64,000 bases of DNA from Chondrosia reniformis (lineage: Eukaryota; Porifera; Demospongiae; Chondrillida; Chondrillidae), in assembly GCA_947172415.1 (NCBI GenBank), contig OX359200.1:4900501-4964500 (forward strand). The letters run 5' to 3'. Shown here one piece after another: positions 1-11,517 of this stretch; positions within the stretch are counted from its first letter, which is position 1; each line of letters starts with the position of its first letter. The position numbers and the translations under genes were made by a program. The notes under the pieces are model-generated. The model made no database searches, was not told the origin of the DNA, and worked only from the letters and a program-made list of their open reading frames with translations.

Positions 1-383
1 CACACTCAGCCTCAGCCATTTTTATGAATTACATAAGTAAATTGCGCAATTATAACGCATAGGGGAGATCCCATTTATGTAAGACGAGTCAAGAAAAATA
101 AGAGGCGTTACCTTCAAGAAGCGAGTCCAATAAAATAGGCTGACGATCGTTACCTTCAATATGGTAGGAGTGACACTGTCAGCATTGTAGATGTAGTTCA
201 GTTCTGACACTTAAATCTATATGAAAATGTCAAATATTTTAAAAGTGCCGTCTAGAGCTATCATCTCTTTGATTGTAATAATTTCCTTCTGTTTCCATTA
301 AATTATTCATATATTTATGAATATCTAGTTCAAATTCGTGAAGTTTATGACCAATTAAAATTCATATACGATACTTACTTTAT
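1..383. repeat. Left flank of array 1, duplicated at 30889-31195
   Basis: From about position 88 this segment matches 30889-31195 nearly base for base, and both copies lead directly into the 218-bp array. It is therefore one anchor of the segmental duplication. On the minus strand there is a short coding-like stretch (SELNYIYNADSVTPTILK) ending at GAAG/GTAACG, which could be an exon of a minus-strand gene. I do not recognise it. Nothing else is seen in 1-87. Confidence 0.7.
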
Positions 384-3300
384 TGATTGAATTGCTTTCT
401 TGTATAATGATACTCCAAGTGAAGTATAGAATGATAATGACATGTAGACCATTAAATTGTATACAGAAATGTAACACTTTATTGTCATGAACATTTTTTG
501 TATTGACTGAGTTGTTTTCTTGTATCTTTCACTATCTCCTTAACTAATTCAACAAATGAATATTATGGATTAACAGGATGTGAGTATCTGCTTAATGTAG
601 TAGTGTGCATCCATTTTGTTCCTGTGTGTGTTCCAAGTGAAGTGCATAATGATAATGACATGTAGACCATTAAATTTTGTACAGAAATGTAACACTTTAT
701 TGTCATGAACATTTTTTGTATTGACTGAGTTGTTTTCTTGTATCTTTCACTATCTCCTCAACTAATTCAACAAATGAATATTATGGATTAACAGGAAGTG
801 AGTATCTGCTTAATGTAGTAGTGTGTATCCATTTTGTTCCTGTGTGTGTTCCAAGTGAAGTATAGAATGATAATGACATGTAGACCATTAAATTGTAGAC
901 TTTAATATAACACCTTATTGTCATAAACATTGTTTGTATTGACTGCATCTTTCACTATCTCCTCAACTAATTCAACAAATGAATATTATGGATTAACAGG
1001 AAGTGAATATCTGCTTAATGTAGTAGTGTGCATCCATTTTGTTCCTGTGTGTGTTCCAAGTGAAGTATAGAATGATAATGACATGTAGACCATTAAATTG
1101 TATACAGAAATGTAACACTTTATTGTCATGAACATTTTAATGAATTGTTTTCTTGTATCTTTCACTATCTCCTCAACTAATTCAACAAATGAATATTATG
1201 GATTAACAGGATGTGAGTATCTGCTTAATGTAGTAGTGTGCATCCATTTTGTTCCTGTGTGTGTTCCAAGTGAAGTGCATAATGATAATAACATGTAGAC
1301 CATTAAATTGTATACAGAAATATAACACTTTATTGTCATGAACATTGTTTGTATTGACTGAGTTGTTTTCTTGTATCTTTCACTATCTCCTCAACTACTT
1401 CAACAAATGAATATTATGGATTAACAGTCTGTGAGTATCTGCTTAATGTAGTAGTGTGCATCCATTTTGTTCCTGTGTGTGTTCCAAGTGAAGTGTATAA
1501 TGATAATGACATGTAGACCATTAAATTGTAGACTTTAATGTAACACTTTATTGTCCTAAACATTGTTTGTATTGACTGAGTTGTTTTCTTGTATCTTTCC
1601 CTATCTCCTCAATTAATTCGACAAATGAATATTATGGATTAACAGTCTGTGAGTATCTGCTTAATGTAGTAGCGTGCATCCATTTTGTACCTGTGTGTGT
1701 TCCAAGTGAAGTGTATAATGATAATGACATGTAGACTATTACATTGTAGACTTTAATGTAAGACTCTATTGTCATGAACATTGTTTGTTTTGACTGAGTT
1801 TTTTTCTTGTATCTTTCCCTATCTCCTCAACTAATTTAACAAATGAATATTTTGGATAAACAGATTGTGAGTATCTGCTTAATGTAGTAGCGTGCATCCA
1901 TTTTGTACCTGTGTGTGTTCCAAGTGAAGTGTATAATGATAATAACATGTAGACTATTAAATGGTAGACTTTAATGTAACACTTTATTGTCATGAACATT
2001 GTTTGTATTGACTGAGTTGTTTTCTTGTATCTTTCCCTATCTCCTCAACTAATTCGACAAATGAATATTTTGGATTAACAGCCAGTGAGTATCTGTTTAA
2101 TGTAGTAGCGTGCATCCATTTTGTACCTGTGTGTGTTCCAAGTGAAGTGTATAACGATAATAACATGTAGACTATTAAATTGTAGACTTTATAATGTAAC
2201 ACTTTATTGTCATTAACATTATTTATATTGACTGAGTTTTTTTCTTGTATTTTTCACTATCTCCTCAACTAATTCAACAAATGAATATTATGGGTTAACA
2301 GGAAGTGAGTATCTGCTTAATGTAGTAGTGTGCATCCATTTTGTTCCTGTGTGTGTTCCAAGTGAAGTATAGAATGATAATGACATGTAGACCATTAAAT
2401 TGTAGACTTTAATGTAACACTTTATTGTCCTGAACATTGTTTGTATTGACTGAGTTGTTTTCTTGTATCTTTCCCTATCTCCTCAATTAATTCGACAAAT
2501 TAATATTATGGATTAACAGTCTGTGAGTATCTGCTTATTGTAGTAGCGTGCATCCATTTTGTACCTGTGTGTGTTCCAAGTGAAGTGTATAATGATAATG
2601 ACATGTAGACTATTACATTGTAGACTTTAATGTAAGACTCTATTGTCATGAACATTGTTTGTTTTGACTAAGTTTTTTTCTTGTATCTTTCCCTATCTCC
2701 TCAACTAATTTAACAAATGAATATTTTGGATAAACAGATTGTGAGTATCTGCTTAATGTAGTAGCGTGCATCCATTTTGTACCTGTGTGTGTTCCAAGTG
2801 AAGTGTATAACGATAATAACATGTAGACTATTAAATTGTAGACTTTATAATGTAACACTTTATTGTCATTAACATTATTTATATTGACTGAGTTTTTTTC
2901 TTGTATTTTTCACTATCTCCTCGACTAATTCAACAAATGAATATTATGGGTTAACAGGAAGTGAGTATCTGCTTAATGTAGTAGTGTGCATCCATTTTGT
3001 TCCTGTGTGTGTTCCAAGTGAAGTGCATAATGATAATGACATGTAGACCATTAAATTGTATACAGAAATATAACACTTTATTGTCATGAACATTGTTTGT
3101 ATTGACTGAGTTGTTTTCTTGTATCTTTCACTATCTCCTCAACTACTTCAACAAATGAATATTATGGATTAACAGGATGTGAGTATCTGCTTAATGTAGT
3201 AGTGTGCATCCATTTTGTTCCTGTGTGTGTTCCAAGTGAAGTGTATAATGATAATGACATGTAGACCATTAAATTGTAGACTTTAATGTAACACTTTATT

Positions 3301-3638
3301 GTCCTGAACATTGTTTGTATTGACTGAGTTGTTTTCTTGTATCTTTCCCTATCTCCTCAATTAATTCGACAAATGAATATTATGGATTAACAGTCTGTGA
3401 GTATCTGCTTAATGTAGTAGTGTGCATCCATTTTGTACCTGTGTGTGTTCCAAGTGAAGTGTATAATGATAATGACATGTAGACCATTAAATTGTAGACT
3501 TTAATGTAACACTTTATTGTCCTGAACATTGTTTGTATTGACTGAGTTGTTTTCTTGTATCTTTCCCTATCTCCTCAATTAATTCGACAAATGAATATTA
3601 TGGATTAACAGTCTGTGAGTATCTGCTTAATGTAGTAG
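384..3638 (+). repeat. 218-bp tandem array 1a (15 units carrying the variable triplet)
   Basis: Head-to-tail repeat with a ~218-bp period. The first copy (about 384-500) has lost its middle. On the + strand each complete unit shows a pyrimidine-rich stretch (TTGTTTTCTTGTATCTTTC), a CTAAT branch-point-like motif about 33 nt before CAG, a variable triplet, then GTGAGT. Triplets and first base: GAT 577, GAA 795, GAA 1000, GAT 1210, TCT 1428, TCT 1646, ATT 1864, CCA 2082, GAA 2302, TCT 2520, ATT 2738, GAA 2958, GAT 3176, TCT 3394, TCT 3612. The unit at 1000 has GTGAAT instead of GTGAGT. Arrays 1a and 1b are one array split by a transposon. It could be a plain satellite, but the arrangement looks like a 3-nt exon with splice sites. 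Units here are more diverged from each other than those in array 2. Confidence 0.95.
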
Positions 3639-3999
3639 CCCATGAAAAAATGTTTGCCTGCTACAGAACTGTGGCACAACTGCTTAACAGTTAATATGAC
3701 TGTTGCATGACTGTTTAACAACTGTTTATTTATCAGTTGTTTAGCAGTTAGGGCTCAGACCTGAAATTTTCATTAATTTAATTATCACATTGTTATCACA
3801 TTGTCACACAACTGTCATTCAACTGTCAATTTACATGCCTGAAAATTACAGGTCTGCCACAGATTTAAAACTTGCCACATCTTGTTATCACGTAGTTACA
3901 CAACTGTCGATCAACTGTCAATTTACATGCCTGGAAATTACAGTTCTGCCACAGATCAAAATAATTATAATAATGTACCTATAATGAATAAAGCTGATA

Positions 4000-6303
4000 T
4001 TAGTCACCATCAAAGTGAACTAGTGGAATGGCTACAAAATTGTGATTACAGTTAGTAATGACCATACATTTAGCTAAAATAGAAGAAACTGGAATGCAAT
4101 GTAGAGTTTGTACATCAGTTGAAATACGATGTATATGAGTAATAGAAGAAAAAACTGATGTCTGTAATGTAAATGGTCTGATCATTACATATGTTTTTGA
4201 TGGCTGTTGACCATGTTGAAGGATGAATGATACTATGCGACCAAAGTTAATGTTCTGCTGATTGGTTGCATACATGGCTACAGTATTATCATGATGGGAT
4301 GATTGATTCCATGATTCACTATGATAACTAACATTTTTGTGACATATTCTTGAGAATTTAACCCATGTTGCAGTACTCCAATCGCAGTGCACAACTTTGA
4401 TTACATCTTGTTCATCTTTGGTCATTTCATGCACTGAAGTTGCTCCCAAAATTATTGTTTCATTTCCTTCCACTTTTTCCCTTTGATATTTTTTTTGCAT
4501 TATCTGAACACACTGGATTGCCTGTTCTCCAATCCCTCTTGTGCCATGGATGAAGCAACGAACTTGCCCATTAAAGCTCTCAAACGGGAACAATGAGGTG
4601 GTCCATAATGGACCTAACTCTCTGACACTATCAGCATAGTGGAGGAGGTTATGCACATTCATGTTCATATGCTGCTCGCCATACAAATTTGCATATCTAT
4701 GCACAAAATTGGTGAGAAATCTCTCAGCTGCTGTTATCTGATTCTCTGAAATATTCATACTAAGTAGAATATAAACAGCTTGAACCAAAAGCTCCAAATG
4801 TTCAAAATAGACTGATGGTAGGATACCTTCTAGGATAGGCGTGTAATAGAGCAGGAACATTCTATACTCAGAAGCCTTCCAGTCCTTCCTTTCACTAATT
4901 GATCGGGGGCACCGACTAAATTCACATGGAGGCTTGGAGGACAGGAGTAGTTGACTGATGATGTTGGTACTCTTACCAAGATAATAAGGTTCCTTGTGGT
5001 GGTCAGATTGAAACCATAATGAGAGAAGGTTCCTAACAACTCCCAGGAATATTCCATGCATGTGGTCTATAGCTGTTCCTTGAATCACATTGTAACTGTG
5101 AACCATTGCAAGTGGAGTTATACCTACAATTCCTGCGATGGGATTGTGAGACCTGGCAGCTTCTATGCCATTGGCAATGAACTGCTGATGAGTTCTTTTT
5201 GGTCCAGTAGGATCACTCTTGATGAACGGCCAAACATGTGAATGTGCTCTTGGACCACTATGATAGGTCTTTCCTGGTTGGGTACACTTCACACAGGCAT
5301 AAAAAGCATTAAATTGCTTCATGTTTAGTACAGATGCTCTGGCAGGCAAATCAAAGGTGCCAGAAAGTAACATTATTTTGCTTGTGAAGGGACTGGAGAA
5401 GTGTGGTGAGTGGACTTGCATTCCAAAAAGGCATAAATTCTTCAAAGCTTCACAAATTCTTTTTAAAAACAGCGACATGAATGGCTTTTGAAAACTACAC
5501 CAGACACCTCCTATGAGCATATTTTCCAGCCGAAATCGCATTTTAGGAGGTAACTCATTTATGATGAAATAAACAGGCCAAAAGGACCTCTTGGAAGAAT
5601 TGAATATTTTTACGCCATCAGTATTCACGGTAAGTGAAAGGTTATTTGGGCTGGAAAGAGGGCCTTCATTTTCACTTAAACGTTTATATACTGATCCATC
5701 ATAAATATCCTGAATAGTTGATGAATCCCTGTGTACAGATCTTTCAAAGCGATACTCTAAGTTAGAAACAAATTTTTTCTGGTCAAATTTTCGCTGTATT
5801 TGAGCTTCAAGAGGAAGTAGTAGGAAGTATGGAGCATTTGCAAACTTCTCACCACAATCGGAACATTCACTATCGCAATTTGGTAGTTCTCCTCCACATG
5901 TTGAACAGTAGTAACAACGTTGCGCTTCCTCCATGTCTTCTCCAATGTGCTTAGTAAATAGGTATGTACTTCTAAAGAAAGCTGCTGGAAGCGTACACAC
6001 ACGCGAAAGCAGTTTTAATAGATCACCAAGCGCCTTCTTAGTTAGTTTGTGCTTTAGGTAGAATGATGTTACGAGTGATAAAAGTTCATCTGACGAAATC
6101 TGCAAATCAGCGTCCTCAGCCTCAGTCAGTTCTGTAAATCTGTCATATTCGGCGTAATCTTCGAAGTCTTCGTCTGAATGATTAAAGCAAATAGGGTCGA
6201 TCTTTTAATTCCGTACAAGTTAAATTGTATATATTTCTCTCTTACCATCAGACAGCTTCCAGTCCTCGCTCTCATTTGCTCTCCGCTTCTTACGCTCTGA
6301 CAT
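4000..6303 (-). CDS. tnp2-family transposase, two exons
   Basis: Exon 1 is 6303-6246, starting at ATG (MSERKKRRANESEDWKLSD). It is followed by a 72-bp intron (GTAAGA...TTCAG), then exon 2 at 6173-4000. Joined they encode about 743 aa with no internal stop. The protein has an acidic N-terminus and a zinc-ribbon-like cluster (CYYCSTCGGEL then CSDCG). It then has the tnp2/DDE core of CACTA transposases: TVNTDGVKIF, RSFWPVYFIINELPPKMRF, DLPARASVLNMKQFNAFYAC, AIDHMHGIFLGV and FPFESFNG. The aspartates of TDG and IDHMHG and the glutamate of PFESFNG are the likely catalytic residues by family analogy. Later RSISERKDWKASEYR and the LLVQAVYILLS helix match the DUF4218-like C-terminal region. It would excise and reinsert the surrounding element. 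It is transcribed divergently from the BEN gene. Without the intron the frame opens only at a TTG (6105), so the spliced start is preferred. Confidence 0.88.
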
Positions 6304-6512
6304 CGTAGACGATTTAGGCAAAAAAGTTAACAAATTACCAACTCGAAAACTATACCGTATACTAAGTATCGACACGGACGAACACTAAAATATCCGATAC
6401 TAGGGCAACACTGATTGGCCTATTTTATATGACGTAATAATAGCGGAAGTTTTAAACATTTCTTACACCTCGAATGAGTCAGTTTTTAGAGTAAAAGCGC
6501 TGCATATCGATC
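6304..6512. promoter_or_regulatory. Shared divergent promoter region of the transposon genes
   Basis: About 209 bp separate the ATG of the minus-strand transposase (6303) from the ATG of the plus-strand BEN gene (6513). This stretch must hold both promoters. I see AT-rich blocks (CTATACCGTATACTAAG near 6350) and a TGACGT motif near 6430, but no clear TATA box assigned to either gene. Confidence 0.5.
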
Positions 6513-7881
6513 ATGAGTGGAATGGAATACTGCATAGTTCAGTGGGAAAATGGTTCTTACAGTAAAAGAAGTCGACAGCAAATCAAGCATGGAAATATTA
6601 AGATTGGTGAAAAGGTTAAATGTCAGTGGAAGAAAACAAGTGCCATGGGAACTATTATTAGATATGGCAGTAAGGAAGACATGGATTCCTATTTAGAAGG
6701 CTTTTTGCAAACTAAGCAGGACAGCAGAATAAGGAAGAGGACAAATCCTCAGACTAAGAAGCAGACAGAAAGAATCAAAACAATAAAAAACAATAGGGCA
6801 CAGAAAGAAGCAGAAGAATTTCAGGCTCAACTTCATCAGCCTTATGAAAGTTGTAGCCAACCTATTGGGTTAGAAACCCCTTCTACAGATGAAGAAAGTG
6901 ACTTACAAATAAGTCAAAGAATAAGAAGAATTGAAGAAAATATGATCCAAAGATCTGAGGTAGAACAGAGCTTAGCATGCCCTGCTGAAAACATCCAACC
7001 TAGTGTTTCATCAGTGATTGGATCTGCCTATTCTAGCATAGGCTTAGGGTCTGAGACAGAGAGAAATATCCAGGTATCATCTGCAGTGACACCTAATGAG
7101 AACAGCTTCAATTTGGCAGGATACCTACCAATAACAAACACTGGGCAAACCTATAATGGCTACCAGTTCACCTCCCCACCTATGCAACCACCCCAAGTCC
7201 ACCCAAGAAACCAAGACCTGTATCAGAGAAGTCCTCTTACAACAATGCCATTGAACCACATGCAGTCACCAGATCGATTAGGATGGTCCCTTAACTACAC
7301 TCAATACTTAAAACTCACTGCAACAATTGATATGCTAACTGAAAAGGTTTTTAATCTGGAAAAAACAGTACAAGAATTAACTAATGAACGAAGTAGTCAA
7401 GGGACCACTACTAGCTCACAGCTGGATCTGGTGGAGATTTCAAAAGGTTCTGGCATCCACATTGGAAGGAATGCAGCCAAGACATTACAGCTACTGTCCA
7501 AAAACCACAGCTGGAAGTACTGCTTTAGGAAACTCCTACAGACAGTTTTTGATGTGGAATATCTGGCTGATCATTCTGCCAAAGGAAAGAAAGGCTCAGC
7601 TTTTGTTGCTGTGGATCCTAACAAGCTTGGAGCATGCAAAGGTTTGCAGCTATCTGTATATTGCTAGCTAATATATCATGATGTGCTCTTTTATCCTAAT
7701 CCTATACTACTCTTCAGATTTCATTTTACTGCTTTATAAAAACGTAAGTGAAATAACAGAGGAAGCCATCACAAAGATTGTAAACGATGTATGTGCTGAA
7801 AAAAGGAGGAAACTAAAGACTTTAGACCAAGGTAGCCAGCCATCGTGTAATGATAATGAAGAAGATGAAGTCATACAGTGA
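6513..7881 (+). CDS. BEN-domain protein of the CACTA-like element, two exons
   Basis: Exon 1 is 6513-7641, intron 7642-7717 (GTTTGC...CTTCAG), exon 2 7718-7881. The join restores KLGACK-DFILLLYKNVSEIT in frame and gives 430 aa. The N-terminus (about 1-60) resembles a small beta module: YCIVQWENGSYSKRS ... GEKVKCQWKK ... GTIIRYG. The middle is polar and low-complexity, with a short coiled coil (MLTEKVFNLEKTVQELTNE). The C-terminal ~110 aa match a BEN domain: helices around AAKTLQLLSKNHSWKYCFRK, LLQTVFDVEYLADHS, then VDPNKLGACKDFI and EEAITKIVNDVC. BEN domains bind DNA or chromatin, so this is probably the accessory DNA-binding protein of the transposon, acting on the terminal repeats. That function is inferred from the pairing and domain, not shown. 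Confidence 0.82.
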
Positions 7882-8366
7882 AGAACAACAGATCATTTTT
7901 TAGTTTATTTTATAATATAATATTTTCAAGACCTGATATCTACTTTTGTCTTTTATGTATCATGCTAATGTATTATATAGTAATCACTGACTGCAATATA
8001 TGTACAATATGTGCAGAGTGCTAACATGACTGTAGCTGTACAGTGGTCACATGATTGTAGCTGACATATATAAATAGCTGTCCCATGACTGTAAACTGCA
8101 GATATGACTGTGGCAGGCCTGTTGAATACATGCTAACTAGCCTTTAAAAATCATAACTGTGGCAGGTCTGTATGCTGCAGTTAAATTAACACTTTTAATC
8201 AAAATATTAGTTGTTAATTCAAAAGATTTTTACAGTACTGTCAGAGAACTGTCAGAGAACTGTTTCAGAGCTGTAACATATTTCCTACAGTTATGAAACA
8301 TTTCTGTCTATGACAGAATTAACTGCAGCTGACAGACCTGCTACATGTAACACTCTTTTTCATGGG

Positions 8367-11300
8367 AGTGTGCATCCATTTTGTACCTGTGTGTGTTCCA
8401 AGTGAAGTGTATAATGATAATGACATGTAGACTATTACATTGTAGACTTTAATGTAAGACTCTATTGTCATGAACATTGTTTGTTTTGACTGAGTTTTTT
8501 TCTTGTATCTTTCCCTATCTCCTCAACTAATTTAACAAATGAATATTTTGGATAAACAGCCAGTGAGTATCTGTTTAATGTAGTAGCGTGCATCCATTTT
8601 GTACCTGTGTGTGTTCCAAGTGAAGTGTATAACGATAATAACATGTAGACTATTAAATTGTAGACTTTATAATGTAACACTTTATTGTCATTAACATTAT
8701 TTATATTGACTGAGTTTTTTTCTTGTATTTTTCACTATCTCCTCAACTAATTCAACAAATGAATATTATGGGTTAACAGGAAGTGAGTATCTGCTTAATG
8801 TAGTAGTGTGCATCCATTTTGTTCCTGTGTGTGTTCCAAGTGAAGTATAGAATGATAATGACATGTAGACCATTAAATTGTATACAGAAATGTAACACTT
8901 TATTGTCATGAACATTTTTTGTATTGACTGAATTGTTTTCTTGTATCTTTCACTATCTCCTCAACTAATTCAACAAATGAATATTATGGATTAACAGTTT
9001 GTGAGTATCTGCTTAATGTAGTAGTGTGAATCCATTTTGTTCCTGTGTGTGTTCCAAGTGAAGTATAGAATGATAATGACATGTAGACCATTAAATTGTA
9101 TACAGAAATGTAACACTTTATTGTCATGAACATTTTTTGTATTGACTGAATTGTTTTCTTGTATCTTTCACTATCTCCTCAACTAATTCAACAAATGAAT
9201 ATTATGGATTAACAGTTTGTGAGTATCTGCTTAATGTAGTAGTGTGAATCCATTTTGTTCCTGTGTGTGTTCCAAGTGAAGTATAGAATGATAATGACAT
9301 GTAGACCATTAAATTGTAGACTTTAATATAACACCTTATTGTCATAAACATTGTTTGTATTGACTGCATCTTTCACTATCTCCTCAACTAATTCAACAAA
9401 TGAATATTATGGATTAACAGGAAGTGAGTATCTGCTTAATGTAGTAGTGTGCATCCATTTTGTACCTGTGTGTGTTCCAAGTGAAGTATAGAATGATAAT
9501 GACATGTAGACCATTAAATTGTATACAGAAATGTAACACTTTATTGTCATGAACATTTTAATGAATTGTTTTCTTGTATCTTTCACTATCTCCTCAACTA
9601 ATTCAACAAATGAATATTATGGGTTAACAGGAAGTGAGTATCTGCTTAATGTAGTAGTGTGCATCCATTTTGTTCCTGTGTGTGTTCCAAGTGAAGTATA
9701 GAATGATAATGACATGTAGACCATTAAATTGTATACAGAAATGTAACACTTTATTGTCATGAACATTGTTTGTATTGACTGAATTGTTTTCTTGTATCTT
9801 TCACTATCTCCTCAACTAATTCAACAAATGAATATTATGGATTAACAGTTTGTGAGTATCTGCTTAATGTAGTAGTGTGAATCCATTTTGTTCCTGTGTG
9901 TGTTCCAAGTGAAGTATAGAATGATAATGACATGTAGACCATTAAATGCAGATATGTAACACTTTATTGTCATGAACATTGTTTGTTTTGACTGAGTTGT
10001 TTTCTTGTATCTTTCACTATCTCCTCAACTAATTTAACAAATGAATATTATGGATTAACAGGATGTGAGTATATCTGTTTAATGTAGTAGCATACATCCA
10101 TTTTGTTACTGTGTGTGTTCCAAGTGAAGTGTATAATGATAATGACATGTAGACCATTAAATTGTAGACCTTAATGTAAGACTCTATTGTCATGAACATT
10201 GTTTGTATTGACTGAGTTGTTTTCTTGTATCTTTCCCTATCTCCTCAACTAATTCGATAAATGAATATTATGGATTAACAGCCAGTGAGTATCTGTTTAA
10301 TGTAGTAGCGTGCATCCATTTTGTACCTGTGTGTGTTCCAAGTGAAGTGTATAACGATAATAACATGTAGACTATTAAATTGTAGACTTTATAATGTAAC
10401 ACTTTATTGTCATTAACAGTATTTGTATTGACTGATTTGTTTTCTTGTATCTTTCACTATTTCCTCAACTAATTCCACAAATGAATATTTTGGATTAACA
10501 GAGAGTGAGTATCTGCTTAATGTAGTAGTGTGCATCCATTTTGTTCCTGTGTGTGTTCCAAGTGAAGTGTATAATTATAATGACATGTAGACTTTAATGT
10601 GACACCTTATTGTCATTAACATTATTTATATTGACTTAGTTGTTTTCTTGTATTTTTCACTATCTCCTCAACTAATTCGACAAATGAATATTATGGATTA
10701 ACAGAGAGTGAGTATCTGCTTAATGTAGTAGTTCATGTGCATCCATTTTGTTCCTGTGTGTGTTCCAAGTGAAATGTATAACGATAATAACATGTAGACT
10801 ATTACATTGTAGACTTTAATGTAAGACTTTATTGTCATGAACATTGTTTGTATTGACTGAGTTGTTTTCTTGTATTTTTCACTATCTCCTCAACTAATTC
10901 GACAAATGAATATTTTGGATTAACAGAGAGTGAGTATCTGTTTAATGTAGTAGTGTGCATCCATTTTGTACCTGTGTGTGTTCCAAGTGAAGTGTATAAC
11001 GATAATGACATGTAGACCATTAAATGCAGATATGTAACACTCTATTGTCATGATCATTGTTTTTTTGACTGAGTTGTTTTCTTGTATCTTTCACTATCTC
11101 CTCAACTAATTGAAAAAATGAACATTATGGATTAACAGGATGTGAGTATACGTATGTTTAATGTAGTAGCGTGCATCCATTTTGTACCTTTGTGTGTTCC
11201 AAATAAAGTGTATAACGATAATGACATGTAGACCATTAAATTGTAGACTTTAATGTATAACAATTTATTGTCATTAACATTATTTGTATTGAGTGAGTTG

Positions 11301-11470
11301 TTTTCTTGTATCTTTCACTATCTCCTCAACTAATTCAAAAAATGAATATTATGGATTAACAGGATGTGAGTACATCTGTTTAATGTAATAGCGTGCATCC
11401 ATTTTGTACCTGTGTGTGTTCCAAGTGAAGTGTATAACGATAATGATATGTATAGACTGTTAAATTGTAG
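8367..11470 (+). repeat. 218-bp tandem array 1b (14 units carrying the variable triplet)
   Basis: Continuation of array 1a after the transposon. Triplets between CAG and GTGAGT: CCA 8560, GAA 8780, TTT 8998, TTT 9216, GAA 9421, GAA 9631, TTT 9849, GAT 10062, CCA 10282, AGA 10502, AGA 10705, AGA 10927, GAT 11139, GAT 11363. All are followed by GTGAGT. The last unit decays near 11470. Only 48 bp later comes the 3' splice site of the first exon (11518) of a phase-0 coiled-coil gene on the same strand. Small in-unit indels occur elsewhere in the repeat (for example a short unit at 9300-9420), but never inside the triplet. Confidence 0.95.
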
Positions 11471-11517
11471 ACCAATAATCTAATGTTATATTTACGTCTA
11501 TATGGACTAAAATATAG

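Larger units (their letters stand above)
3639..8366. mobile_element. CACTA/EnSpm-like DNA transposon (tnp2 transposase + BEN protein), inserted in the array
   Basis: The 4,728-bp element interrupts a repeat unit. The left end CCCATGAAAAA (3639-3649) is the reverse complement of the right end TTTTTCATGGG (8356-8366). The unit reads GTAGTAG before the element and AGTGTGCATCC after it, whereas uninterrupted units read GTAGTAGTGTGCATCC. This implies a 2-bp target duplication, AG. Subterminal regions (3650-3990 and 7885-8355) are dense in short motifs such as CTGTGGCA, CAACTG, CTGTCAGAGAACTG and GTCTGCCACAG on both strands, typical transposase-binding arrays in CACTA elements. Two divergent genes are inside. 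Both have intact reading frames, so the insertion is probably young or recently active. The superfamily call rests on the tnp2-type transposase. Confidence 0.88.
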
